DNA from: Pseudophaeobacter sp965641885 | GTDB taxonomy: Bacteria; Pseudomonadota; Alphaproteobacteria; Rhodobacterales; Rhodobacteraceae | Length of the DNA: 64,000 nucleotides | Direction: 5' to 3' | NCBI GenBank assembly: GCA_965641885.1 | Contig: OZ282574.1 | Location: 3,968,001-4,032,000 of the forward strand | Shown: one piece after another, positions 15,704 through 22,708 of the stretch | Layout of the letters: each line of letters begins with the position of its first letter | Position numbering within the stretch: position 1 is the first letter of the stretch | Position numbers and translations under genes: made by a program | The notes under the pieces: model-generated | What the model saw: the letters and a program-made list of their open reading frames with translations, nothing else | Told to the model about the DNA's origin: nothing | Database searches by the model: none

Positions 15704-17062
15704 TCATGTGTCGTAATTCTGCGCGTCTTCAGAAATCGCCTCTGTGGTGACATCTTCTGCTGTTGCCCTGTCCTCCTTGATCCTCGGCGCCCGCTTCTGC
15801 CAAGCTGATAAATTGGCGCCGACATCACGGTAATAGGCTGGAACCGCTTCCTCCAGGTCAATGATGAAGTTGACCTGCTGTGCGAAACGAGCCCCCATTT
15901 GTTTGGACCTAAAAACAAAAAAGCTATGCGGTGAAAGCTGATCTTTGCCCTCTGCTGCTACGTCAGGATTCGCCTTGAGATCCGAAACCAAGTGTTGAGT
16001 GGGTTCTGACTTTCCTGGCCACATCAGTCGCAAATACAAATCCTCCAGTCGATCAGTTTTGATCTGTCGCAGGACCCAGTTGACCCGTGCTTTGGCCGAA
16101 ACCTTGTCTTCAGGGGCGCGCAAGACCATTCCCACATCAACACTACGCCGACTAATATCCGCAACAACCTTGATCGGGGCCGCCGCGTCAGGAACGTCCA
16201 GTTCTGCCTGTAACTGGTGCGTTTCCTTCAGGATGTTAAACTCATCCTTAGACCGTAAATTTCCATCCGATATGTGTTTACGGGGCAAGCGCTCCGACAC
16301 GTAGGTTTCCGTCATGCGACTGAGGATAAGAGACAGATCACGCGTTTCTTGGTGCCAAGCAGTTATCACTGCCTGCGCATCCGTAGACTTGGCGGCTATG
16401 ACCCCACCGCTAGACACCAGTTTGTTTAGCTCACTCCACTCCTTTGGCATACGATCGAAGCCCTTTACCCCTGCACTCTCATGGGTCAGAAAACGCCTCA
16501 ACTCGTTCAGAAGGGTACGCTGATCCATATCTGAGACGGAATTGCGACTAAGCAAAAGATCTGCTTCTGTCAGAATGTGCATCCAAGACCAGTGGAAGAC
16601 AGGGATCTTTGACCGGCTTTTGTTGACCTCTGGCACAGGGTGGTTCGCAGGTGTTGTTGCAAACTGATTGGATATGGAAATCACGCAGTCGATCTCATTC
16701 TCCTTGGCCAGCTGCCGATACTTTTCGATCTGGTCCGCGTCGAGATCGGTAGATCCTACCTTGGCCTCAACCAAAGCTCTCCATTCGCGGCTTCCAGTCC
16801 GCATGACAATCAAGCCATCTGGCCTATCTTTTTGCTCTGACGAGCGGTTTGCGCAAACAACCTCAGTGTATGTATCAATCTTGGTTCGAACCCCAACTCG
16901 CTGCCCAAGGCTAGAAAGGAGGCTTGCGCCAAATTCATCCACCTTCGCCATGCAGGCTAGAACAATTGATGTTGTTCGGCCCTCCTTCGAGGTGGTTGAG
17001 AGTACCGGGAAAAGGCGAGCCTGCTCGCCTTGAACGAGGAATTCTGGGAGTTCTTCTGACAT
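15704..17062 (-). CDS. PD-(D/E)XK nuclease-like protein, possible defence gene
   Basis: 452 residues. The N-terminal half carries a PD-(D/E)XK-type core: RPDGLIVMRTGSREWRALVE followed by AKVGSTDLDADQIEKY, giving D-x(16)-E-x-K spacing with the EAK catalytic triad end. VISISNQF follows as the next core strand. The C-terminal half is unassigned, mixed alpha/beta, with a charged disordered tail. It stands alone, leftward, upstream of the DUF262 gene with 268 bases between. Composition is lighter in GC than the phage late genes but less so than its TIR/HEPN neighbours. A standalone anti-phage or restriction-type nuclease is plausible; I do not recognise the exact family. Confidence 0.6.
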   Translation of the reverse strand: MSEELPEFLVQGEQARLFPVLSTTSKEGRTTSIVLACMAKVDEFGASLLSSLGQRVGVRTKIDTYTEVVCANRSSEQKDRPDGLIVMRTGSREWRALVEAKVGSTDLDADQIEKYRQLAKENEIDCVISISNQFATTPANHPVPEVNKSRSKIPVFHWSWMHILTEADLLLSRNSVSDMDQRTLLNELRRFLTHESAGVKGFDRMPKEWSELNKLVSSGGVIAAKSTDAQAVITAWHQETRDLSLILSRMTETYVSERLPRKHISDGNLRSKDEFNILKETHQLQAELDVPDAAAPIKVVADISRRSVDVGMVLRAPEDKVSAKARVNWVLRQIKTDRLEDLYLRLMWPGKSEPTQHLVSDLKANPDVAAEGKDQLSPHSFFVFRSKQMGARFAQQVNFIIDLEEAVPAYYRDVGANLSAWQKRAPRIKEDRATAEDVTTEAISEDAQNYDT

Positions 17063-17178
17063 ATTTCAATCCATGCAACCAATAGGCGCATAAGAGCCTG
17101 TGCAGATCGCCCCGTCAATTCTGGATCTACAAGAATTCTCCCGCCACCAAAATGACCCTACGGCTACGGTACTTCACC

Positions 17179-17892
17179 TCAAGTCTGGTCGACATTTTCT
17201 AAGCCATTCATACGGTCCAGTGCCCGCCCCAATGCCTTAGAAACGGCCCGCGACGTCTCACCATGGACAGACCACCCATGCACCTTCAGCACATCACTGA
17301 CGACGCGATCCTCCAAGCAGACCATATCGACCAGTCGGCAGTCGCTGATCGAAACCCGCGATCCGCGCTTTGACGGCCTAATGCGACGCACCACCACGGC
17401 GGAACCTGTCCCGATCCGGCGGCGCAGTCGCATGATCTCTTCGCGGTCGCGCAGCACGGCATCCATGAAGTCACCGCCTCGCCCACTGCCTCCTGATCGG
17501 ATTGCCTCGATCGAGGAACATTTGAGCCCGGCGCAGGCGTGGCGCTCGACCAGATCGCGGTAGTGACGTCCCATGGCAACCTGACCAGGGGAGAGCGGCG
17601 AGGCTTTGTTGTGGCGCGCCGCCTTGGCTGCCATCACGTCAAACACATCAGCCCGCTGGATGGCAGAGCGGCCGCGATAGCCCGCTGACCTCGCCTCGAA
17701 GCCGCCCTCGCCGTCTGGAATTAGCGCAGTGGGCTCAAACACCCGATAGGCACCCCGCGCCGGGGCCTGGGGGATCGCATCACCGCAGATCGCGGGCACC
17801 GTGCCCTGCGCCTTGATCGCGGCCAGGCGGGTGGCCTCGGACTGCAGTCTGGCGACACCATCTGCGGCCACCAAAATCACCTGTTCACTCAC
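17179..17892 (-). CDS. Phage early-operon protein, unknown function
   Basis: 237 residues from a GTG at 17892 that overlaps the upstream TGA stop (GTGA), the coupling pattern used through this operon; a longer frame would run into the neighbour. The N-terminus (MSEQVILVAADGVARLQSEA) is helical. The middle holds ARHNKASPLSPGQVAMGRHY and a region with RSGGSGRGGDFMDAVLRDRE. The C-terminus is predicted helix-turn-helix-like and basic. It is the last gene of the leftward early operon, just before the cargo segment. The final position could suit an antiterminator or late regulator, but that is only position-based. Confidence 0.6.
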   Translation of the reverse strand: MSEQVILVAADGVARLQSEATRLAAIKAQGTVPAICGDAIPQAPARGAYRVFEPTALIPDGEGGFEARSAGYRGRSAIQRADVFDVMAAKAARHNKASPLSPGQVAMGRHYRDLVERHACAGLKCSSIEAIRSGGSGRGGDFMDAVLRDREEIMRLRRRIGTGSAVVVRRIRPSKRGSRVSISDCRLVDMVCLEDRVVSDVLKVHGWSVHGETSRAVSKALGRALDRMNGLENVDQT

Positions 17893-18506
17893 GCCTGCAC
17901 CTCTTCTTTGTCTTTGTTCGTTTCCATGATGGCCAAGCACTGGCGTTCAAGCGCCGTGAACCAGCGCAGCCATTGCAGATCATCCTGTCTGGCAACGCCG
18001 CGCTGGTTTTCACGCTGGACGCGCGCACGCTTGCTGCGGTTTTCTTCGGCCTGCCATTTCATCTTCGCGATATCGTATTTCGTCGGCGGCGGGCCCCAGC
18101 GGTTGGCGGTCTCGAACAGCTCGACATGATAGCCCTCATCCAATGCGCGCCGCCCCATGGCACTGCGCAAGATGCTGCAGACATATTCTGACCAGTCCGC
18201 AGGTGGCGGCTGGAGGCGATAGGCCCAGTTCAACATATGCTGCTCCTTTGGCCAGATGTCGTGCCGCCTGCCCCGCGCCATGCGAATGCAAAACTCATTC
18301 AATCCCCTCAGACGCTGCTCCGGCAGGTAGGCCAGCTTGACCGCCAGCCGGTCGAGCATCGCGGCATACTCACCCGCGTTCTGTTTAGGGCTCTTGCTCA
18401 TGCCACCCCGCACCAAGGGATCAATCAGGATCCGTGCAACCCGCGCCTTTCCTGTCTCCGTCTTCATCGCTGCTACCCTTTTCTCAGCCCTGCTCAACTT
18501 ACCCAC
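17889..18506 (-). CDS. Phage early-operon protein, unknown function
   Basis: 205 residues, basic, largely helical, starting MGKLSRAEKRVAAMKTETGK. It contains many tryptophans and arginines (WPKEQHMLNWAYRLQPPPAD, then RRALDEGYHVELFETANRWG) and a KMKWQAEENRSKRARVQREN segment that looks like a nucleic-acid-binding helix. It overlaps the following gene by 4 bases. Its place between a replication-type gene and the operon end suggests a role in phage DNA metabolism. No known domain is recognised. Confidence 0.6.
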   Translation of the reverse strand: MGKLSRAEKRVAAMKTETGKARVARILIDPLVRGGMSKSPKQNAGEYAAMLDRLAVKLAYLPEQRLRGLNEFCIRMARGRRHDIWPKEQHMLNWAYRLQPPPADWSEYVCSILRSAMGRRALDEGYHVELFETANRWGPPPTKYDIAKMKWQAEENRSKRARVQRENQRGVARQDDLQWLRWFTALERQCLAIMETNKDKEEVQA

Positions 18507-18604
18507 AGGGGCCGCCGTGATTTGTGCCGCGCCTGCCTCTATCGTTTCTTTTCATTTCTTCTCTTTTCCTTTCAGCCGCGCGGTTTTGGGCGGAAATCAA
18601 AAAC

Positions 18605-18682
18605 AAAACTTCCAAAAACCGCGCTTTTCTTCCTGAAAACTTCCGCCGGAACTTCCGAAATCTTCCATCGGAAGTTTTGCGG
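18605..18682. repeat. Iteron-like AACTTCC cluster with hairpin, possible phage origin
   Basis: The hexamer ACTTCC occurs at 18608, 18639 and 18651 with a near copy TCTTCC at 18661, and in inverted form at 18670. The unit AACTTCCGA (18650-18658) forms a perfect 9-bp hairpin with TCGGAAGTT (18668-18676). It lies in the 182-base gap right after a replication-type gene. Clustered repeats plus a hairpin in this place fit an origin or a protein-binding site; the function is not shown. Confidence 0.45.
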
Positions 18683-18688
18683 CGGTTT

Positions 18689-19300
18689 TTACGACTGCGT
18701 GGAAAGCGCTTCCCAAGCTTCCTTGATGCGCTTTTCCGTGGCGCTGCCACCGGGATAGGCATCCTCGATCCAATCGCTCAGCCGGTTCACCCATTCATCA
18801 TTCGCAGCGACCTGCCGACCACCGGGGATCCGATTCACCAGGTTCTCGCGAATGGTGCCAAGCCGCTTGCGCATTCGATCATCAGCGTTCTTTGCTGCGT
18901 TGCGTTTCTTGGAGCCGACCGCCTTCAGGGCGATCTCGGTCACCACCGGATGGTGCAGACGCTGCACCCCATCACAGAGGCAGAGCGACCAGTTGTGCAG
19001 CGGGCCGATCTCGCGCTGGCACAGGCTGTCAAAGACCTCCTGCGAGACCCCCACCAGCTTTGCCAGCAGTTTGGGATTGGTCGGCAGGGTGCCTACTGGC
19101 GACTGCGTTTGCGCCAGATAGATCAGGTCCAGAAACACTGCCCGCACCTCCAGATCCGCCAGCAGCCGCGTGTCGCTGGTCAGCCAGCGCTGATAGTGGA
19201 ACTCGACAAAGTAGTGGCTTTCCAGCCGCTCGCCTGCCTCGATCGGATAGACGGGCACCTCGCCCGCGCTCACCGGCTTCAAATGATGCGCCAGCGCCAT
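18689..19300 (-). CDS. Phage replication-type protein (putative)
   Basis: 203 residues. Residues 25-90 include HYFVEFHYQRWLTSDTRLLA then VRAVFLDLIYLAQTQSPVGT and LPTNPKLLAKLVGVSQEVFD, the pattern of DUF1376-like phage replication proteins: an aromatic start, a short helix, and a winged-helix DNA-binding part. The C-terminus is charged and contains SDWIEDAYPGG...KRIKEAWEAL. It overlaps the upstream gene by a single base (stop/start sharing) and is followed by an iteron-like repeat cluster. Replication initiation or helicase loading is likely from context, but sequence evidence is modest. Confidence 0.58.
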   Translation of the reverse strand: MALAHHLKPVSAGEVPVYPIEAGERLESHYFVEFHYQRWLTSDTRLLADLEVRAVFLDLIYLAQTQSPVGTLPTNPKLLAKLVGVSQEVFDSLCQREIGPLHNWSLCLCDGVQRLHHPVVTEIALKAVGSKKRNAAKNADDRMRKRLGTIRENLVNRIPGGRQVAANDEWVNRLSDWIEDAYPGGSATEKRIKEAWEALSTQS

Positions 19301-19545
19301 CAGACGAAGGCCTCAACCAGGTCATAGACCTCGCAGGCCTGCGCCGCCTCAAACGGGGCCATCCGGCGGCGGTCCGTCACCCGGCGACGATAGCGATTGC
19401 CCCAGCCCCGGTGCATGCAGATGTTGCGGCATGTGTTGGCGCTGGCCCCGGTAAACCGCGCCAGATCCGCAAGCGTACAATCGCCAGCAGTTGCGCGGGT
19501 CATCCACCAGATCTGATAGGCAATGCGTTGCGTTTCGATACTCAT
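19300..19545 (-). CDS. Small phage helix-turn-helix protein
   Basis: 81 residues from the ATG at 19545, which overlaps the upstream stop by 4 bases; the frame extends further upstream but inside the neighbouring gene. The sequence CTLADLARFTGASANTCRNI is a clear helix-turn-helix (helices before and after FTGAS), followed by a basic YRRRVTDRRRM segment. It is probably a DNA-binding early regulator or a replication-accessory protein. It is preceded and followed by coupled genes of the same operon. Confidence 0.65.
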   Translation of the reverse strand: MSIETQRIAYQIWWMTRATAGDCTLADLARFTGASANTCRNICMHRGWGNRYRRRVTDRRRMAPFEAAQACEVYDLVEAFV

Positions 19546-19865
19546 GCTGCTGCCCTCATCTGTGCGTGAAAGAAGCCTGGAGCCTCTGGGTCCGTCATGA
19601 TCATCAGCAGCGCGATGTGGCTGGCCGGTGCTGTGACAGCACCCCACCAGTTCAACGCGGTTTGAAAGCTGACATCACAGAACAGCGCCACCTCGCGCGG
19701 GCTGTTGAACCGGGCGCGAAAGTAGCTGGACCACAGATCCGGTGCCTCAGCCTTCAGCCGATAGGGCTCAAACTGATTTGACCAAGAGCTTTGACCCGCA
19801 CTTGTGCCAGCCTCGGCACATGACGGATCATTGCTTACAATCAGGGTCAGACGGGGACGTCTCAT
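19542..19865 (-). CDS. Phage early protein, helix-turn-helix-like
   Basis: 107 residues. The central segment FNSPREVALFCDVSFQTALN followed by WWGAVTAPASHIALLM looks like a helix-turn-helix of the kind seen in phage regulators that recognise a target through an NWW-type recognition helix. The first 30 residues are low in structure. It overlaps the genes on both sides by 4 bases (ATGA). Function unknown; a DNA-binding role is likely. Confidence 0.6.
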   Translation of the reverse strand: MRRPRLTLIVSNDPSCAEAGTSAGQSSWSNQFEPYRLKAEAPDLWSSYFRARFNSPREVALFCDVSFQTALNWWGAVTAPASHIALLMIMTDPEAPGFFHAQMRAAA

Positions 19866-20092
19866 GCGGCATCCCTTTCTGTCTGAGTCGGCGGCACCTT
19901 CAGAAAGGAGAAAAGAGCCCGTGGCGGTTCATCCACCTGCTGCTCTCGCGCCATTTTGCACAACGCGTCATACCAGGCAGCAGGCATCACGCCCTCCTGC
20001 ATATGGGTATGCACGGTTGTTGGTTTTTTGTTCAGGCGCATCGCGACAGCGCGATAGCCACCCAAAGCTTGGATCAGGGTACGAGTGGTCAT
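19862..20092 (-). CDS. Cro-like small DNA-binding protein
   Basis: 76 residues from the ATG at 20092 (MTTRTLIQALGGYRAVAMRL), which is preferred over earlier in-frame starts because the palindrome at 20107-20121 and a promoter would otherwise lie inside the gene. With that start, the message would have almost no leader. TLIQALGGYRAVAMRLNKKP is a helix-turn-helix of the Cro/YdaS type (recognition helix after RLNKKP). It is the first gene of the leftward early operon and divergent from the repressor gene, the classical position of Cro. It overlaps the next gene by 4 bases. Confidence 0.7.
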   Translation of the reverse strand: MTTRTLIQALGGYRAVAMRLNKKPTTVHTHMQEGVMPAAWYDALCKMAREQQVDEPPRALFSFLKVPPTQTERDAA

Positions 20093-20100
20093 GCCAAACC

Positions 20101-20128
20101 GAATAGTACGATTATTTCGCATTATCAA
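20101..20128 (-). promoter_or_regulatory. Early leftward promoter overlapping operator A
   Basis: On the minus strand TTGATA (20128-20123) and CTATTC (20106-20101) are 16 bases apart, and the spacer is almost exactly operator A. The layout is the same as at the rightward promoter at 20660-20688. The -10 ends 8 bases before the chosen ATG of the Cro-like gene, so transcription would start near the start codon. Confidence 0.5.
20107..20121. promoter_or_regulatory. Prophage operator A (15-bp palindrome)
   Basis: TACGATTATTTCGCA has the form TRCGA-N5-TCGYA. It is one of four copies in the regulatory region and lies in the spacer of the leftward early promoter. Confidence 0.7.
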
Positions 20129-20147
20129 GTGTGCAACACTTCATTGA

Positions 20148-20162
20148 TGCGAATTTATCGTA
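20148..20162. promoter_or_regulatory. Prophage operator B (15-bp palindrome)
   Basis: TGCGAATTTATCGTA is the inverted form of the same palindrome (TACGA-TAAAT-TCGCA on the other strand). It lies 20 bases before the repressor start codon, 41 bases from operator A. The repressor may control its own gene here. Confidence 0.65.
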
Positions 20163-20181
20163 TTTCCGCGAAGACTGACCC

Positions 20182-20478
20182 ATGAGCTATTTAGAAACAG
20201 AACGCACTTGCCGTCGCGGCGACACCTCAGCCGAAGCCATACACAGACGCTTGGTTGCAACGCGTCTGATGACGGGTCTTTCGCAGAAAGAACTCGCTGC
20301 AAATGCGGGGATAAAGTACACAACCTTCCGCTCCCAGGAACAAACTGGCGCACCTTCGGTACAGCTAATGAGTTACTTTTTATCAGCCTTCTCGGTTGAC
20401 TATAATTTCATTTTGGGCGGCGACCCTGCGCGGCTGCCCGCCGACGTTCTTCAAGAGATACTGAAGCACCTCGACTAA
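20182..20478 (+). CDS. Phage repressor-type HTH protein (XRE family)
   Basis: 98 residues. Residues 20-70 form an XRE helix-turn-helix: AIHRRLVATRLMTGLSQKEL followed by AANAGIKYTTFRSQEQTGAP, with the recognition helix at IKYTTFRSQE. The C-terminal third (FSVDYNFILGGDPARLPADV) is a short dimerisation tail; no peptidase domain is present, so it is unlike LexA-type repressors that self-cleave. It is divergent from the Cro-like gene across a region with two palindromic operators. It is the probable lysogeny repressor. Confidence 0.78.
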   Translation: MSYLETERTCRRGDTSAEAIHRRLVATRLMTGLSQKELAANAGIKYTTFRSQEQTGAPSVQLMSYFLSAFSVDYNFILGGDPARLPADVLQEILKHLD

Positions 20479-20636
20479 CGCGCCACCATACAAAGGGTGC
20501 GAACACCCAATTCAGATTAACACCCAACGGAACAAGGATGATGGCGATTGCCCTTGGCAGCATACGATTCCCCCACAATGTTCACGCTTTAGTCCAATTC
20601 AAATCAGCAATGCAACCCATGACTGAAGATCATAAA

Positions 20637-20651
20637 TACCATTTTTTCGTA
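20637..20651. promoter_or_regulatory. Prophage operator C (15-bp palindrome)
   Basis: TACCATTTTTTCGTA fits TRCGA-N5-TCGYA with one mismatch. It lies just upstream of the -35 of the rightward promoter, in the same orientation relation to operator D as A to B. Confidence 0.6.
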
Positions 20652-20659
20652 TTTATAGA

Positions 20660-20688
20660 TTGACGTATGCGAAATTTCCGTACTATCT
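20660..20688 (+). promoter_or_regulatory. Rightward promoter with operator D in its spacer
   Basis: TTGACG (20660-20665), a 17-base spacer and CTATCT (20683-20688), followed by an AAGGAG ribosome site and the start codon at 20716. The spacer consists almost wholly of operator D, so repressor binding would block polymerase directly. Confidence 0.65.
20668..20682. promoter_or_regulatory. Prophage operator D (15-bp palindrome)
   Basis: TGCGAAATTTCCGTA is the inverted palindrome with one mismatch to the consensus. It lies between -35 and -10 of the rightward promoter. Confidence 0.65.
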
Positions 20689-20715
20689 AATCTCCATCAA
20701 CCGAAGGAGAATTAG

Positions 20716-20997
20716 ATGCAAGACCTTCCAAAAGAAGTCATTGAGACCGCCCGAGGCATCGCCTCTCACCCCGAGAACTTTCTGGGCGACACACGTGTAT
20801 TCACGACAGCCTGGGCTGCCCTCAAGGCAGAACGCGGGCAAGGCTTTGATCCCAGCAGATTGCGGCCGCAGCATTTAGTGGACTGCCCGCCACCAAACCC
20901 AGAGCCGGTCGACCAAACGCTTGATCGCGTCGGCAAACGCGTCCGCGATTTGATCGAGACAAAGGGCTATTCCGGCCAACCGCCTCATGCAGCCTGA
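20716..20997 (+). CDS. Small phage protein of unknown function
   Basis: 93 residues with a strong ribosome site (GAAGGAG) 8 bases ahead of the ATG. It begins MQDLPKEVIETARGIASHPE. The rest is hydrophilic and proline-rich with a predicted C-terminal helix (DRVGKRVRDLIETK). It is the first gene after the operator-controlled rightward promoter, so it should be expressed under repressor control with the following small genes and perhaps the integrase. No family recognised. Confidence 0.6.
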   Translation: MQDLPKEVIETARGIASHPENFLGDTRVFTTAWAALKAERGQGFDPSRLRPQHLVDCPPPNPEPVDQTLDRVGKRVRDLIETKGYSGQPPHAA

Positions 20998-21292
20998 ACA
21001 CCTCACACCCCATGCAGCCGCAATGGATTTGCAGCAACACCATGGCCTCAACAAGATCATGCGGTTCTTTGACCTTGGCGGCACCATCACGCCACCCAGC
21101 GACGATCCGCAGGATTGGTGGGAACCCGAAACCCTGACCCACCGGGCCGAGCTTTTGGGCATCTGCAAATCCGGCGATGATGGCCACGCAGCACTTTTGG
21201 GCTGGATCGCCATTGCCGCAAAAGCACCTCCCCACGCCGGGGCTCATCAGTCGCCTCGGCCACTTCTAGCACAGGCTGCGCCCTCTACCTGA
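20987..21292 (+). CDS. Small phage protein of unknown function
   Basis: 101 residues, overlapping the previous gene by 11 bases. It contains LQQHHGLNKIMRFFDLGGTI and a tryptophan-rich middle (DDPQDWWEPETLTHRAELLG); the end is low-complexity proline/alanine. No family is recognised. Compact overlap and shared direction suggest one transcript with the gene before it. Confidence 0.5.
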   Translation: MQPEHLTPHAAAMDLQQHHGLNKIMRFFDLGGTITPPSDDPQDWWEPETLTHRAELLGICKSGDDGHAALLGWIAIAAKAPPHAGAHQSPRPLLAQAAPST

Positions 21293-21415
21293 GCGGCCAG
21301 CCTATGCGCACCCCCACAAACAAGCTGACGCCTGCAGAGAGAGCCACAGAAGAGCGCAAGCGCTGATCTGGGGTCCATCGGCGCCAAACCCACACTAAGA
21401 GGAGCCATAACACCC

Positions 21416-21628
21416 ATGGAAGCCAAAAAGGCAAAGCACAGGAATTTCACTTCCGCGCAGATCAAACGCTTTGTTTCCGCCGCACGCGCTGCCGACCCCA
21501 ACGCCATTGTCGAGCTTGTGACAACTGCAGGAACGGTCCGTATTTTACCCGAATCCGAACCTGTAGCGGATTCCCCATTTGATAAGTGGAAAGCCAACCG
21601 CAATGAGAGTGAAACTCAAAGGTATTAA
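21416..21628 (+). CDS. Small protein upstream of and overlapping the integrase
   Basis: 70 residues, basic N-terminus (MEAKKAKHRNFTSAQIKRFV), then SAARAADPNAIVELVTTAGT. It is preceded by AGAGGAG and overlaps the integrase start by 26 bases, so the two are likely translated together. Small basic proteins in this place are often excisionases, but no winged-helix Xis signature can be seen. Function left open. Confidence 0.55.
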   Translation: MEAKKAKHRNFTSAQIKRFVSAARAADPNAIVELVTTAGTVRILPESEPVADSPFDKWKANRNESETQRY

Positions 21629-22649
21629 CCGGATCACCAAACGCCTCGCGAGTGGTCAGCGTGTTACCTACTACTACGCTTGGAAAGGTGGACCCCGGCT
21701 TCCTGGCAAGCCAGGTGATCCCGAGTTTTTGGCAGCTTACCATGAGGCCATGGCTCAAAAGGTTGAGCCGAAATCAAACACCATTCAGAGCCTGTTGAAC
21801 CAATACCAGAACACGCCAAAATGGACGGGCCTCGCACCCCGGACCAAGAAGGACTACGTCAACCATATCCAAAAGATTGAAGCCGAATTCGGGGACTTCC
21901 CGATTGCTGCCCTGGGCGACCGCCGCGCTCGCGCCGCCTTCCTCGCATGGCGCGACAAGATGGCCCTGAAGTCTCGGCGGCAGGCTGACTATGTCTTTGC
22001 CACCCTTGCCTCGATTCTGGCCTGGGCGCATGACCGGGGTTTGACCGATGCGAACCCGTGCGAAAAACCCGGCAAGCTATACCGTTCCGGACGGGCGGAA
22101 TGCATCTGGACACAAGCCGACGAAACCGCGCTGTTTGCGGTTGCTCCTGCACGCATTCAACTGGCCTATTTGATGGCGACTTGGACAGGGCAGCGCCAGG
22201 GTGATCTCCTGCGTCTAACTTGGAGTGCCTATGACGGATCCCACATCCGCCTGGTTCAGGGTAAAACCAAACGCCGTGTCGTCATTCCCGTAGCCGCGCC
22301 GTTGCGTGCCATTCTGGATGAATTGGAAAAGGATAAAGTCGCCGCGACAATACTGACCACTTCAAAAGGCACGTCATGGACGTCGCATGGCTTCAGCGGG
22401 TCATGGCGAAAGACCTTGGCAAAGGCCAAGATCACCGGCCTGACATTTCACGACTTGAGGGGCACAGCAGTAACGCGGCTAGCAGTTGCGGGCTGTGAAG
22501 TTCCAGAGATTGCAACCATCACCGGCCACAGCCTGACAGATGTCGGCGCAATTTTGGATGCGCATTATCTCAGCCGAAATACGCAGCTTGCAGAATCAGC
22601 CATCAAGAAACTTGAGCGGTATGATAGGGAAACAAAAATTCCCAACTAA
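21603..22649 (+). CDS. int: Phage tyrosine integrase
   Basis: 348 residues from the ATG at 21603 (MRVKLKGINRITKR); an earlier in-frame start exists but lies deeper in the preceding gene. The first 60 residues carry an arm-binding-type beta domain, residues 60-155 the SAM-like core-binding domain. The catalytic domain shows Arg198 in TGQRQGD, His283 and Arg286 in FHDLRGTA, His309 in TGHSLTD and Tyr322 in DAHYLSR, the complete tyrosine recombinase set. It lies 56 bases from the 3' end of tRNA-Trp, its presumed attachment site. Confidence 0.95.
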   Translation: MRVKLKGINRITKRLASGQRVTYYYAWKGGPRLPGKPGDPEFLAAYHEAMAQKVEPKSNTIQSLLNQYQNTPKWTGLAPRTKKDYVNHIQKIEAEFGDFPIAALGDRRARAAFLAWRDKMALKSRRQADYVFATLASILAWAHDRGLTDANPCEKPGKLYRSGRAECIWTQADETALFAVAPARIQLAYLMATWTGQRQGDLLRLTWSAYDGSHIRLVQGKTKRRVVIPVAAPLRAILDELEKDKVAATILTTSKGTSWTSHGFSGSWRKTLAKAKITGLTFHDLRGTAVTRLAVAGCEVPEIATITGHSLTDVGAILDAHYLSRNTQLAESAIKKLERYDRETKIPN

Positions 22650-22708
22650 AGTCCCAACTGGGCAAACCCAGTCGCGTCGGTAGTTGGCTAAGTTATTGAT
22701 TTTACTGG
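22640..22708. other. Prophage right attachment region (attR) beside tRNA-Trp
   Basis: Between the integrase stop and the tRNA 3' end. TCCCAACT is repeated at 22640 and 22652 (12-bp period), possibly arm-type integrase sites; CTGGG-CAAA-CCCAG at about 22658 forms a hairpin. The crossover core should lie within the tRNA 3' half from 22706 on. The matching attL is outside the window, so the core length cannot be read. Confidence 0.6.

Larger units (their letters stand above)
1..22708. mobile_element. Tailed (HK97-like siphovirus-type) prophage, integrase-proximal part
   Basis: A contiguous phage genome part: integrase beside tRNA-Trp, repressor and early regulators, replication-type genes, then HNH, terminase, portal, head protease, capsid, connector and tail genes in the order usual for HK97-like siphoviruses. 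The left part (rest of tail, probably lysis, and the other attachment site) lies outside the window. The late genes read leftward, the integrase rightward. All structural genes seen are intact and none carries an internal stop, so the element may be functional. Integrase plus a CI-like repressor argue for a prophage rather than a gene transfer agent. A cargo segment with lower GC sits at 12.8-17.1 kb between the early and late blocks. Confidence 0.95.

Noticed and set aside
18499..18762. An 87-codon basic open frame overlapping the replication-type gene
   Set aside because: It overlaps the 3' end of a better supported gene by over 70 bases, and its arginine/lysine run follows from the purine-rich repeat cluster.
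26..22649. Gene transfer agent instead of prophage
   Set aside because: The head and tail order is similar, but a tyrosine integrase at a tRNA, a repressor/Cro pair with operators and a terminase-linked HNH mark a normal temperate phage.
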